Source: Ailanthus altissimus (lineage: Eukaryota > Streptophyta > Magnoliopsida > Sapindales > Simaroubaceae). Taken from it: a stretch of DNA of 64,000 nt. The notes under the pieces are model-generated. The model was not told the origin of the DNA and did no database searches. It worked only from the letters and a program-made list of their open reading frames with translations. A program made the position numbers and the translations under genes. Below are positions 33,424 through 46,826 of the stretch, piece after piece (the stretch's first letter is position 1; every line of letters begins with the position of its first letter). The stretch is from contig OX327710.1 in assembly GCA_946807835.1 (NCBI GenBank), positions 10,466,501 to 10,530,500 of the forward strand, read 5' to 3'.

Positions 33424-36400
33424 TGTTGAAGCGGAAGCACAAAAACAAGTAATATCACCCAAACAATAATATGCAGAACAAGTAATTAAGAAATTAAAGA
33501 TGGAGAAAGGTAGAAGAAGAACACACAGAAATTTTACATGGTTCGGCAACTTACCTACGTCCACGGCGAATCAAGATCATTCTTCTTTCTATTGAATCCC
33601 AAAGACTGTCACAAAGCATGCATTTTACAAGAAATACTCACAAAGAACACCACACCTGGGCGCCGTACCTTCTTTTTTCGCCTCTTTTCACGTCCATCTT
33701 CTATCCTCGCGTACTCTACGCACTTAGCTTGCTCTCTAAATCATATCTCGATGCTTTTTAATCAATATTCTCATAAATTCCTTCCTTGATTCAAAATCAT
33801 CCACAAAATTACTCGATCTCTCATCTCTGCATCTTTGGTCACCCTCACAAAGTAGTGACTCCAGTTAAGTCCTTGCATAGGATGAACTTAACCGAGAGCA
33901 GTGGCTTAATTAACATGTCAGTAGGGTTTTTAGACGACGCTATCTTCGTTAGACTAACTTCACCATTTTTTACAATCTCTTGAATGTAATAGAGTCGCAC
34001 ATCAAAGTGTTTCGACCTCTCGTGGAACACTTAATACTTGCTTAGGTCTATGGCACTTTGATTGTCATAATATACAACAATATTCACATCTTCACTAGCC
34101 AATACCTCTACGCATATGCCTTTCAACCACATGGACTTTTTAATAGCTTCACTAACAGCTATGTACTCTACCTCTATGGTAGACAATGCAACCACATGTT
34201 GTAAAACTGATCTCCAATATACACTATACCAACAATGTAAATACGTAACCCGTCAACAATCTTCTCTTATCTAGATCACATGTATAATCTGAGTCTACGT
34301 ACCCTCTTACCATTTCACTATTGTTCTCATCCCTTTTATACATCAACCCATGATTCAACGTCCTCTTGGGATATCTTAAAATCCACTTCACTGCAAGTCC
34401 ATGATCCTTACCTGAATTTGTCATGTATCTACTCACTATAATTATAGCCTATGCTATGTCTGGTCTTGTGCAAACCATTGCATACATGATACTCCCCACA
34501 ATGCTTGCATATAGTACTTTTCGCATCTGCAGCTTCTCCTCTTCGAATGTTGATGATTGTGCTACTGAAAGTTTGAAATGCATAGCCAAAGGAGTAGAGA
34601 CAGCCTTTGCATTGGACATATCAAACTTCTCTAGAATTTTGAGTATATATCGTTGTTGGAACAAGAAAATAATATCTCTTTTTTCCCTCACAATATCTAT
34701 ATTCAATATTCTCTTCGCTGCTCTCAAATCCTTCATTTCAAACTCACTACTCAACTACTTCTTGAGCTTCTGTATTTCTTCTATATTCTTACATGCGATC
34801 AACATATCATTGACGTATAAAAGCAAAGACATCATCCCACAACTTATGTTCTTGAAGTACACGTATCTGTCATACTTGCTCCTACTAAATTCACAAGCTA
34901 TCATAAATTCATCAAATCTCATATACCTGTCTAGGTAATTACTTTAACTCATATAACGACTTCTTTAGCAAACAAGCATGATCTTCTTTCCAAGCTCCTA
35001 GAACCCTTGCGGTTGTGCCATGTATATCATCTCTTCAAGCTTTCCATACAAAAAAGTTGTTTTTACATTTATATGCTCTAGATGTAAATTAATATTTGCA
35101 CACATGGCTAACAAAGTCCTGATGAATGTGTGCTTGACGACTGGAGAGCAAATCTTATGAAAGTCACCTCCCTCTCTCTGAGTGAAACTTTGTGCAACTA
35201 ACCTAGCATTGAATCTTATAGGCTCTATCCCCGGTATCCCCTCATTTACTTTATACACCCACTTACACCCAATTAGTTTCTTTTAAGGTCTCTTCACCAA
35301 TCTCTAGGTATTGTTCTTTCTAAGAGAACTAATCTCTTCTTCCATGACCTACTACCATTTTTTCTTGTTTTCACTCTTCATAGCCTCACTATATGTTCTC
35401 TGCTCATCTTACTCAAGAGTGTAAGCAGAATTAAAAACATGAACAACTGACTACTTGTGCATACCTGATTTGTGGGTTTATCATTCTCCTTAGCCTATCT
35501 CTGGCTAGCTGATACTCTTCAAGTTTCATCTCAAAAGTCCTAATCTTTCTTTGGGTGAACTTGGAAGAACTCGCTGGTATTCTTGGTTCTTCTTCAAAGA
35601 TCTCCCTGTTGAAGTGCTGATCTAGAGGCATATCAGATCTACTCTCAGTCTCCACTTTAACTTCTATCGACTCGGGTGCTGAGTCATCCTCGAGCACAGG
35701 CTCTTCTTTCTCATCTTCTTAGAAAGCTTCAGCTTGGTTGTCTCATTGAACATCACATCGCGATTTATAATACTCATTGGTGGTGTCAGGTATTTACACC
35801 ACACCTTGTATCCTTCACTTCTTTAGGATATCCTATGAATACCCCTTTGATGGCTCTAGGTTTAAACTTTCCCTCCTTAACATGTACAAAGGCAGGGCAA
35901 CTAAATATTCTGAGGTGATCATACTTTAGAAGATTGCTAGACCATTTCTTTTCTAGCATCTTAAAGTCAATTGCTGAGGAATGACTTTTATTAATCAAAT
36001 AAGCTGCAGTCACTATAACTTCTCCCCAAAATGCCTTGCACATCTTTACATTGGTAGGTATGCATCTAACCCTTTTAAGTAGGGTCCTATTTATCCTCTC
36101 AGGTACCCCATTCTGTTATGGTGTTGATCTTACTGTTCAATGCCTTGCAACCCCATGCTTGGTACAAAATCCATTAAACTCTCTATTGCAAAACTCGATG
36201 TCATTATCAATTCTCAATATCTTCACTCTTTTTCCCGTCTGATTCTCAACAAAAGCCTTCCAAGTCTTAAACATATCAAACGCTTGATCCTTACTCTTCA
36301 ACATATAAAACCACAGCTTCTTTAAATAGTCATCAATTAAACTGAGAAAATACCTGGCACCACCACGAGTAGTTGTCTAAGTTAGTCTCCAAAGATCCAA

Positions 36401-38516
36401 GTGTATGTAGTCAAAAGTGCCCTTAATCTTGTGCTCGTTGGTGCTAAACCTCACCCTATATGCTTTTTCAAGTACACAATGCTCACAAAACTCTAAGGGT
36501 TGGAACTTATCCTTGTCAAATACCTTTTAACTAAATAACTCCTTCAAGTTTCTCTCGCCTAGGTGTGCCAGTCTAAGATGCCACAACTTAGTTTGCATAC
36601 TCTCATCATCTACAAAGAATAATGCAGAATCACTCATAACTTCACCCTTAAGCACATAATCACCTTTGTGCTTCTCTTCTCTCATTACCAACATGGAACC
36701 TTTCAACACTCTCCAAACCCCTTCGTTGATAACACCTATTCTGGTCTAAAGTCCCTAGTGAGATTAAGTTCCTCTTAAGGTTAGGAACATATCTAACATC
36801 TATTAACTCTCTCACTCGCCTATCATATAGCCTAAGTTTAACAATACCAATTCCTATCATCTGACATGCAACATCATTACCCATTAACGCCTTACTACCA
36901 CTAATGGGCTGAAAATTTACAAACCAAGACTTATAAGCACATGTAAAAAGTACAACCAGAATCAAGAACTCATTGTTCAGCATTCTTACCATCAGTAGCA
37001 ACGAGTGTTTTTGCTCTGTCATAGCTATCATTATAGGCTAGCGCAGCGTCTGCTTTCTTCTTGTCTTGTGCTTTATTCTCTGAACAATTCTTTATGAAGT
37101 GTCATTCTTTCTTGCAGCAATAACACTTCCTAGGAGTCTTGGACTTCGACCTTGAGCCCTTTTTTTCTTTCTATCTCTATATGAGGGCCTTCTTCTTACA
37201 GATAAACTTTCTGCATTGCCTCAATCCACTTTTCTAATAACTTTGAGTTTAATGATGATTTCACATCGTTCATCATTAAACTCTCTCTGCTGTAGAGTAG
37301 CGTATCAACAAAACTCTCATAACTTTTAGGAAGTGAACTCAGCAGGATAATTGTTATATCTTCATCTTCTATCTTGATATAATAGACTCCAGATCAAGAA
37401 TGATTTTTTTGAAAGCGTCTGTATGATCTTTCATAGGCGTCCCCTCTGACATGGACAACTGATATAGCTTCTTCTTTATATACAATCTATTGGCCAATGA
37501 TTTTTGCATATAAAGGGAGTCAAGCTTCTTCCAAAGACCAATTGTCGTCATCTCACCTACTATTTCCCTCAGTACTTCATCGCTCAATGATAGAACGATT
37601 GTACTATAAGCTCTTTCTTGAATGTCCATTCTTTCTGCTTCAGCCTAAATATGACTGTAGCATCTTTTCTTCTTCACCAGATGGAACTACAATCTCCTCT
37701 AATGTCGAGCTTAACCGTCGGCTCACCAACAACGCCTTTACCTTCATTTTTCACAGATTGAAGTAATTCATATCATTGAATTTCTCTATCTCATACTTGG
37801 GTGTGGCCATGTTTACTTAGAACTAAGCTTTAATACCACTTTGTTGAAGCGGAAGCACAAAAACAAGCAATATCACCTAAGCAATAATATGCAGAATAAG
37901 TAATTAAGGAATTAAAGAGGGAGAAAGGTAGAAGAAGAACATATAAAAAATTTACGTGATTCGGCAACTTACCTACGTTCGCGGCGGGTCAAGATCACTC
38001 TTCTTTTTGTTGAATCTCAAAGACACTCCAAAGCACGCATTTTACAAGAAAGACTCACAAAGAACACAATTTCTTACAATTTAGGGATTTTCGCTTATAA
38101 ATAATCACAAAGTATGTTTAAATCACAAAAATTTATTTAATGATCACTAAAATATTTTTACAAGTTAATAGAGAACATTTATATAAGTTTTATGAAGTTT
38201 AGGTTTGTCCTAAACGTGTGAAAATAGTATTAAGGAGTCCTGAAATAAGTGGGAAACGAAATAGCTAAATATCAAAATGAAAAACTGTTCCCGCTCCTAG
38301 CGCTGCGACGTTAGTATGCCCGCCTGAGCACCGCGACACTCAAATTCTGTTCTGGGCACCACGGCACCCAGCACCTGGTCACCGCAGTGCCTATACTCGG
38401 GCACTGCACCTTTGTCTTTCACTTCTTTTCACGTTTGTCTTCGATCTTCACGTACTCTACGCATTTGACTTGCTCTTCAAATTATATCCCAATAATTTTC
38501 AATCAAAATTCTCATA
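33424..38516 (-). mobile_element. Copia LTR retrotransposon, full span, inactive
   Basis: A 5,093-bp minus-strand element. LTRs lie at 33424-33775 (352 bp) and 37842-38516 (675 bp). Flanking pentamers TGATA (33419-33423) and TAATA (38517-38521) differ by one G/A change. The primer-binding site beside the right LTR reads TGGTATTAAAGC on the minus strand, and a polypurine tract (AAGGAAGGAATTTA) adjoins the left LTR. The left LTR has lost about 320 bp that the right one retains, including the TATA region. The LTR family also includes the solo LTR at 18113 and the element at 62455. Confidence 0.88.
33800..37810 (-). pseudogene. Degenerate copia gag-pol polyprotein
   Basis: Gag starts at the ATG at 37810 (MATPKYEIEKFND). 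The zinc knuckle near 37130-37085 reads CYCCKKE-stop-HFIKNC, matching CX2CX4HX4C with one stop. Pre-integrase is at 36709-36540 (TKLWHLRLAHLGERNLKELF), integrase at about 36500-35786, reverse transcriptase at 35258-34449 and RNase H at 34436-33845 (GYVDSDYTCDLDKRRLLTGY). The catalytic YVDD box near 34815 reads YVND, so one catalytic Asp is lost in addition to the stops. No product is expected. Confidence 0.85.
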
Positions 38517-38521
38517 TAATA

Positions 38522-40800
38522 ATATAAAATTATAAAACTAAAGTGATATTACCAATTGTGCTCTAATAAAAGGCCCGAAGTAAAAACATTCAACTTATTG
38601 AAATATAGTCGTAATAAAATACTCGAGTTAGAATAAATTGAATATTTTGCATATTTAGTGTACTTTAGTTGGATAAAATACTTAAACGAAGACTAGGACG
38701 TTTTGAACATTTTTCATAATGTAACTTTTAAAATTTAAACATACTTGTGCAATTTTTTTTTTTGACAGAATACAAATTAAAGAACTCTATTTTTCTTTTC
38801 TCTTTTATGAATATGACACCACATTACAACATTTTATTGCATTAGTGGTTCAATATGACACAACATTTAATTATACTAGCGGCAGAGTCAGAGAAACTGA
38901 ATCATCTTCAAGTGAATTGTGGTTGATTTATTTTAAGAATATGAAGATGAGAATTTGAATTAAGTGTTTGAGTTGCTCGAACAAGCACAGCCATATTTAT
39001 TTTCAAAAGATGTCAATTTTTTTAAAAAGATTTTGAGCGGGATAAAGAAAAGTCCCACCTACTAAAATATCTAATCCCTTACCTTCAAATTTTGTTCGCT
39101 TATTAGAAGATCCAACTTCTCATCTTTAAGTTTTATTTAAACTTAGGTGGCCGAATGTACTTTAAAATTTATTTAATCTCGGGTAGCTAAATGTTCTACA
39201 TCTTAACAAACACTTAAATTACATCCTGAAGACAAAAACAGAGTTTATATAATAAAAAGAGAAAAGAATATTTAAATTTTTAAGATAAGAACATACATAT
39301 TTTAAAAAAAATTTAAATCTTATCAATACCATTATCGAGTAAGAATGATAAAACTCAAATTTAGATTTTGCTTAACTCGAATTTGAATTATTTTAATTAA
39401 CTTAGAACCTAAGTTTTTTTGGACTAAGCCAAATTCAGGTTGAACTCAATTTTTTGTAAATGTTTTTCAATTTTTTTTAATAAAATTTAAATTTTTTGAG
39501 TATTTATATTATAAAGTGATTGTTAAATTTAAAATTTGTATTGTATAATTTATATTCATAATTTAATATGTTTTAAACTTTATAAAATTTTGTCATCTTA
39601 TAATTATTAAAATTTTAAATTTATTTTTTTACTTTGTTTAATTTTTTTTTTTATTTTTTAAGTTAAATTTAAAATTTTTGGATATTTACTTTGCAAAGCA
39701 ATTGTTAGTTCACATATATTAAATTAATTTAAATTTTTTTCTTAAAAAATAAAATAAATAAATAAAATTTAAATCTAAGCCTAATCTTCGGATTCCCACA
39801 AAAACTCAAATCTAGATCTAAACAAAAATCCAAATTTTTTTTTTATTAGGTTTCGAATTTTTTGGGTTTCAAATCTAAATTAGGCCAAATTGTTATTCTT
39901 ATTGTCAAGTAATAATTTTTGCCTATTTAACAAAAAACTAATATCTTAACCTCTAAGATTTTAAAAAAAAAGACATGCAAATTTCTTTCTTTTATTAAAA
40001 TTAATGAAATTTAATAAAGACGTAAATAAAAATTTTTAAACTGTTAAAGCTATTAAAGTTGCATGTTTCTTTTTTTTTTTTTTAACTTGAGCATCTTGTA
40101 CTTTTCTCTATGTATATTTTTTTTTAAGAAAAAAAGACCATAGAAAAGTGAGAGTTCTATTACCAAGGAAATCGGCAACACTTGGTTTGCCTTGCATTAT
40201 CGAAGACTCTCTGATAGCTACCCATGGGGCATGCATGCCAAATCCCCAACAATTGGAATTATAAATTGGTGTTTTTTTTTTTAGTACTAGGTAATGGTTT
40301 AGACACTAATTAAATAAAGTACAATTTTTATTGTTTTTTGAAAGAAAAAATGGTATCAGAGGTTATCAATTTAATAAACACTTCAAATGCTTTTTTTTTC
40401 TTCTCTCCTTTTTTTTTCACACTGATATTTCTACCTCCAAGTCTGTCAAGACCAATTCGACTAAAATTTTGGTAGTGTGACCCACAAAAATTTTGAATCA
40501 CAAACGGCCTAAGTCTACAATCCATAAACACTTAATGCACGTCCAAGAATCTCTTGTATTTCATGTTTAGCGCAACACTTAAAATAAAATAAAAAGTTGC
40601 AATCTATTTTCATTTTCTGAATTAGCAAAAGAAATCCAAAGTCAGTTGAAAGAATATAAAAGCAATAAAAGAAAAACCCTAAAACAAATAATTCTCTACA
40701 ACTACATTGAAACAAGTGGGGGTAAAAACACTCTATTGCTTCACAGGCAAGCAAAAAAATATGCCTTTAATGTTAAGTCATAACTACATTTACAACTTCC
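38522..40800. other. AT-rich intergenic
   Basis: Mostly long A/T tracts (39250-40130 especially). One short coding-like stretch on the minus strand at about 40230-40150 reads GMHAPWVAIRESSIMQGKPS and VADFLGN before a gtaatag donor-like site. It has no flanking support and I cannot assign it. The right end is probably the 3' flank of the kinase gene. Confidence 0.4.
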
Positions 40801-40975
40801 TGAGCTACACAATATAATATAAAAATCATGTACAATAATAATATCGTCAGTGAACATGCACCGGCCAGCAATTACCAGTTAATCAATTTCCTTACTCCTA
40901 CCAAATTCATACAAACGTATATTACAGATAACACAATCTTCTACTATTGTCTCTTGGTCATTCTTTTCCTTTCTT

Positions 40976-40981
40976 TTTATT
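40976..40981 (-). terminator. Poly(A) signal candidate of the kinase gene
   Basis: AATAAA on the minus strand, 62 bases after the stop codon at 41043-41045. Confidence 0.4.
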
Positions 40982-41042
40982 TACCGCCCTCAGTGTCATA
41001 AAGTTTTAACAATTTGATCCTGGGCAGCAATCGAATAAGGTA

Positions 41043-44000
41043 TCATACCTGAAGATAATAGGTTAGAGTCTATATTTCATAGCTGAAACAAGTAAAAGGC
41101 AAGTGTGTCAAATATTTACCTGAGCATTATCTGTTTTGAACTTTTGAAGTTCATCTTGAGTGCAAATGAGCCTGAATGAGGCAAACCAATAATTTACAAG
41201 TTAGCATTTTGAAACTGTCATTTTACATATGTATATATGTTTGCATGTATCTATGCATGAATGTTTGCATTGTAAGTATATTCATGAACATAACATAAAA
41301 ATACCTCCATTGCAAATCAGTTATTTCGTGAAGCAACTCCTTCTCCCTATCATGAGCTGCTTCTAGCTGCAATGTAATGAAATCAGTTATTCACTAACTT
41401 CAACTTTATTGCCAATAACGACTAAGATTATTCACATAAGTTAAACTTTTGAAGTCATAGAAAGGGGAATTGAAAATAAATTTGAAATTATTGCATATCC
41501 ATCATTGATATGCTATCGAAACAAAGAGTATGATCATCAGTATTCCATTGAAGACTGAAAGTGATAAGTAAAGGACGAGTTAATAAAACAGTCAATCATT
41601 GTAATTACAATAAAATTAGCTGACATATGTGTACTTGTTTCCATGAAACAAGCATCCTCATGTATAAGTTTTAGGGGCTTGGATTTTGGAATCTCTATCA
41701 TTAATCTCAAAGACACATAAAAATGCTGATCAACAAACTTGATTCTTGTTTCCATCAAAACAAGCATCATCGTATAGCGTTAGGGGCTCATAATTTGGAA
41801 TCTCTATCATTAATCATTTAAAGAGACTTAAACACCAATAGCAAACTTGATGTTCTCAATTAAAGAAACCAAAGATTTGTGTTGTACCATAAAGATACAC
41901 ATAATGGCCTTCATAACAAGCCTGTAAGTAAAACAAGGTATAACCTTCTCAGACAAGCTTTCTAAATTTTTCTTGTTTTGGTAATGAGTATCCTAAACTA
42001 TGCAGGTGCAGATAGATGACTAGATGCCTCATTTAAATGTGCCACACAAACCCAGGTAATATAAGGGGCTGATAACTTTTGGGGAGAGTCAAACTCAGGA
42101 CCCATCTACTTCCAAAGGCATGTTTCACTCTCTTTTTGCCAACTCATATTTCATAAGGTTTAATGGCTTTACAAAGGTAATAAGCTCAACCTTCTGATGA
42201 ATTACTATTCCAGTAGAGGCAATCCAACTCTCTGGCCACCAACATTTAAAAAGGATGAAGCAAAGATTAAATGATGAATCTAGGCAAACTTATGAACATA
42301 TAGAATACATCGATTTGCTGAGAGATTTAGATAGTTCATCACTCTGTATTGGCACTTATATCATATCAAATGTTATTTGCAGTGTCAAGCCAGTAGAGAT
42401 GTCAAATGATTATAAGAGCACCCCGCACTCCATTCAAGTTTACACAAATGCCAGTCGTCGACAGAAGAGTTTTCAATTTTGAATAAATAGAAGACCCAAA
42501 GAAATATGAGGACTAAACAGCAACATTGCTCTAAATTCCAGTAAAATAGCACATGTTCCTAGCTGCTGAAACTCCTTTGCTAACATTTTGCATTGCTATT
42601 TCTTCCTGCATTTTTAAAATATTTCATCTTCAGACAAAGAACAACCAAGAGCATCCTTTACTAGTTCTAAAATTTTATATACTTATCTTCAAAAGACCCA
42701 GAGACATTCATTGGTTCAGCATTTACCTTAGCATAATCTGTAACTTCAAGTTTCCAATCAGCTAAAAATTCTTCCTAGTTTATTTTCTAGCTCCTTAACC
42801 TGATAAACATCTCAAAATGAGCTGATAGCAGTACATGTGCACTCAACTAAATTTAGCTAAACCTTTACCCATCTTAGAATTATGATGCATGCATACCCAA
42901 AGCCATGCTTCCTATTTAATAAGAGTATTGGATTTCAAATTACTGCATTCTTAGATGACATATTCAGGTACTTGTATTAGAAGAATTTATACAGACATAA
43001 GAATATTGAAGTTGGATGAAAATGTGTTAGGAAGAAAAGAAAATCAGCAAAACAAAAGGTAGTGTAATTACATACCAAAGATTTTTCTGTGGTACCCCTA
43101 TGTGCTGGCGGGCCGCCTCCGTCAACCGGGCAATTAGCTGAGTAATGGGTAAGACACAGTAAGATTATCTCATTTGAACAAAAGGGAGAAAAACTGGGGA
43201 GCATTAATTGCTAGCACCTGTAGAGTCTCCAACAGAAACTTGCTTCATTAGGCTCAAAATACTTTCCTGTTGAAGAACATAACAAAAAGTAAAATGAAAC
43301 TTCTGTCACAATGAGAATGCACAAAGAAAAAGGAGAATTACATAATATCATACCCTTTGAATAATGTTTGTCTGCAAAACATTACATAGCATTGGAAAAA
43401 GAGAACTGCCAGAAAGACTTGATTGCATAGCATCTGACGGCAGCGATAAAGTAATTGCAGGATGTGGGGTAAGCACCTATATAACCACATTAATATGAGA
43501 GAATCAGTGAAATAAAGGTACAGATACATTCTAATATCTACACCTATTTACACAGAAAACAAATTTCAGCTGAATCTAAATTCTGAAAACAAAAAAATAC
43601 TCTGTAGATCGAAATATTTATGTAATATCAGGCAATTGAGCTCCTACAGAATTATTAATTTGATATAATTAAAAAAAAAGAATTCAAACAAGAAGGTGTC
43701 TCCTCTGACAAAATTTGGTCTTTAAATGGTGAAATTGCAAATCTCAAGAAAACCAATACAAAGGATAGACATGTGACTCGTGTTTCTATCTAAAGGCTAT
43801 TCTTTGCTGTTGAGCATTGTTTTAAAAGTTAGCATGCAGGTTGTTTTAGAAAGTATTTTGGCACAGATGTGCCGACCTCAGAGCTACCAACCTGCATGCT
43901 GTGGCTCTTTTGAAGTACAGGAGATGGAGCCGCCTGAAAACAGAAGATTAATTGATATCCACTAGGAACATGAGAATGAACATCAGGATCAGAATCTAAG

Positions 44001-46785
44001 TCACCTTTTCCACGTAAACATTCTCAGATGTAACCTTAAAACGTCCCTTTTGCTGAATAACTGGTGGCTTTGCTTTCTCATCAAGTTCATCACTGTTTGC
44101 TGCCACAGTGATACTTAAATTAGATAGAAAGTAGAAATTGCCTTGAAATATCAAGAGCAAAATTATCAATGCCAACTAACGGTGCAGAGGAAAAAGAAAG
44201 GTTTAAGAGAATGAAGAAATAAGCACTTGCCTGATGATTTTGACATTTTAGAAGGAAGTTCAGGAAGTGCATCATCTCCTGATGAAGAAGTTGTTGTTCC
44301 ATTGCAACATGAATTGTTTTGAGGCTGATTTTGCAACTTATCACTGTAAATTCCATAAACATAAGCAAGCACTTCTGTAAGAATACGTCTACAAAATCAA
44401 TTTGAAAAGAAACAAACTAATTTTCTGAATCCCGATAAAGACAATACAAAGAGAGATCAATCAGCAGGCAACCTCTGGTCATAGCAAAAGATGAAAATAT
44501 TGAATGAAAACACATACACTTCAGTGTACCGGCTAAATTTTACTTTCAGATGTTGGATCGTGAGTGGTTTGAATTTTTATAACATGATGAACTCATTTTA
44601 CTCTGTTTCACAGAATGCATTAAAGAATTCCAAACTTGATTTGTCTAGCATTGAGAATAAATATGATAACTGTTTAATCAGTTTTAAGATCTCTAGTTGA
44701 TCATAAATATAAAAAAGAAACAATAGCATAGGAAATTGGCTCTTATTATTACATTCATAAAAAACCAAATACTTCATCAGGTAGCCATATGAACCATTTA
44801 GCTTCTTGCATGCACCCAAGCAATGTAATATGACATGCAACTACTAACCAGGCCAAGAAAACCATTTTAACCAAGTAAAAGTTCGAAATAATATATAGAT
44901 TAAGTAGCAAACCTCTCTTTGTTGACTGAAGCAATGTTACTTTCTGGTGATGTAGTGTCGCCAGATAATGTTCCTGTTCTTTGATGAGAAGGAACAAGAA
45001 TACCCTCCAAAGAAGGCTTTTCACCCGCATTATTTTGGTTGTGATCATTTTGCCAGGGTGAAGTCAGGAGAGCATGCTGTTCAAAAGGTGGACTTGCAAT
45101 GCTTGAATCATCATCAGATTTATCACATCTAACTCTGGAAAATAAAACATCGTATTAATAAGACTAGTTTAACTAAATGAAGCCTTAGCCTCAGCAAAGG
45201 ACTAACATGATTCAGATATGAGGATTTAATCATTTAGCTTTTCCTGGCACAAGCACTGCCTTTCTAAATTATTCTAACTTCCTACAAGTAAATCAACAAT
45301 GAAAAGTAAATGAAAATACAAATGAGCAATAACCATCAAATATAAGGCATTGATGTCAATGGGCATACTTTGCAAGAGGAGAAAACAGATTCTGCACAAG
45401 ACCACGATCTTCCTGTGAAATTTCAGATCATTAGTAGAGCTGCAGAGATTAAAGGGACTGAAGAAAATTAAGAAATGAAAATAGAAGAGACCTATCTTCC
45501 ACTACAAAGCACCAAAATCATAGTAATGATATACCGTATCTTCAACTTGGCATTCTGTTTGTTTTTCTTGCATGTCAAGAACGGACAAATTACTTGAGCT
45601 CCCTACTTGATTGTTATCAGATATCAGGTCCTCATCTTGGATCTGAAGAGAATGATGTTGTCAATATAATTTCTAAAAACACAACATCACAGTCAAAATC
45701 ATCAGGAAGGAAAATGAATGATCGCTATTTACCAGGGAAGCCTGAGCCTTCACATCTTCAAGATTGAAATTCCAACCACTAATCCCTCTCTTGTATTCAT
45801 TCTACATGTAATCATTAAAGCATGCTAACATTAGTTACGAGCCAAAAAATGGAAAGAGAACCCTGCTTGGAAGTAATGTATTACTTTGCCGAAATAAAAC
45901 TATCTGACTAGAATAAAAAACATTGAAAATATGACACAAGATAACCACCGATAGTCCCATACAGTGATATGGATGTAATCATCACAAAACAATTATAATA
46001 ATATTATACTGCAGCAGTCAGATCCCAATATCTTTGTCAAACCTAAACATGATACTAGTAAGAAGAAATATGAATCTAAGATGAATCTAAAATTTAAGGG
46101 GAAAAAAATAAAATAAAATTGGGATGAGTAACACACTTTAAACAGAGATCAACTCAGCAATCAGCAAGATATAAATTAGGCCATGATAACTCCAAATATA
46201 GTTGAAGAGCAGATTCACTAGAATTCAGTTCTGGTTCTGATTATAAAAACTTTGTATAATATACCCTAGATGACTTAAAGATAATTTAAACTAAGAATTA
46301 AAATGAAGCACCAGCAAACCATGTTGTTTCTTCTTCCACCGAGGACCACATTCAAGCAATGCATACTTGCTGATGAATGGGGAAAAGCAAATGATTAACA
46401 GCTTATCCGCTTAATAATTACCCGAACAACTTTTTACAAAAGCCCAACTCATAGGCTGCCATCTTTTGATTAAACCTTGATCCATTTCTTGTCATCCATC
46501 CTAGTTTTTTGTACAGTTGACTTTCTCACATAAAGTTGATGTGCTTTCATGGATCAAGCAAACCATAGTACCACATCCTCAATCATCCTTGATATATCAA
46601 GGCCAAATAATACAACCTTTTCAAATGTCCAAGAACACTCTTTTTATCCCAAATGACCACACCCCCTCAAACTTTAGATGAATATGCACCAATGCTGTCA
46701 AATCTTTATTTAAGATGTTTCCCAGTAACTTGATGCTGATTTTAACTAAGTTATTCAGACTTGCATTTTGAAAGATATAAAAACA

Positions 46786-46826
<41 letters not shown>

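Noticed and set aside
37830..37841. A tRNA-like sequence
   Set aside because: It is the primer-binding site complementary to initiator-Met tRNA, not a tRNA gene; no cloverleaf arms are present. The same holds at 3263-3275 and 9199-9209.
44120..44372. Two overlapping open frames near the kinase exon 13
   Set aside because: Part of one is the real exon 13 (44343-44231); the rest reads through introns.
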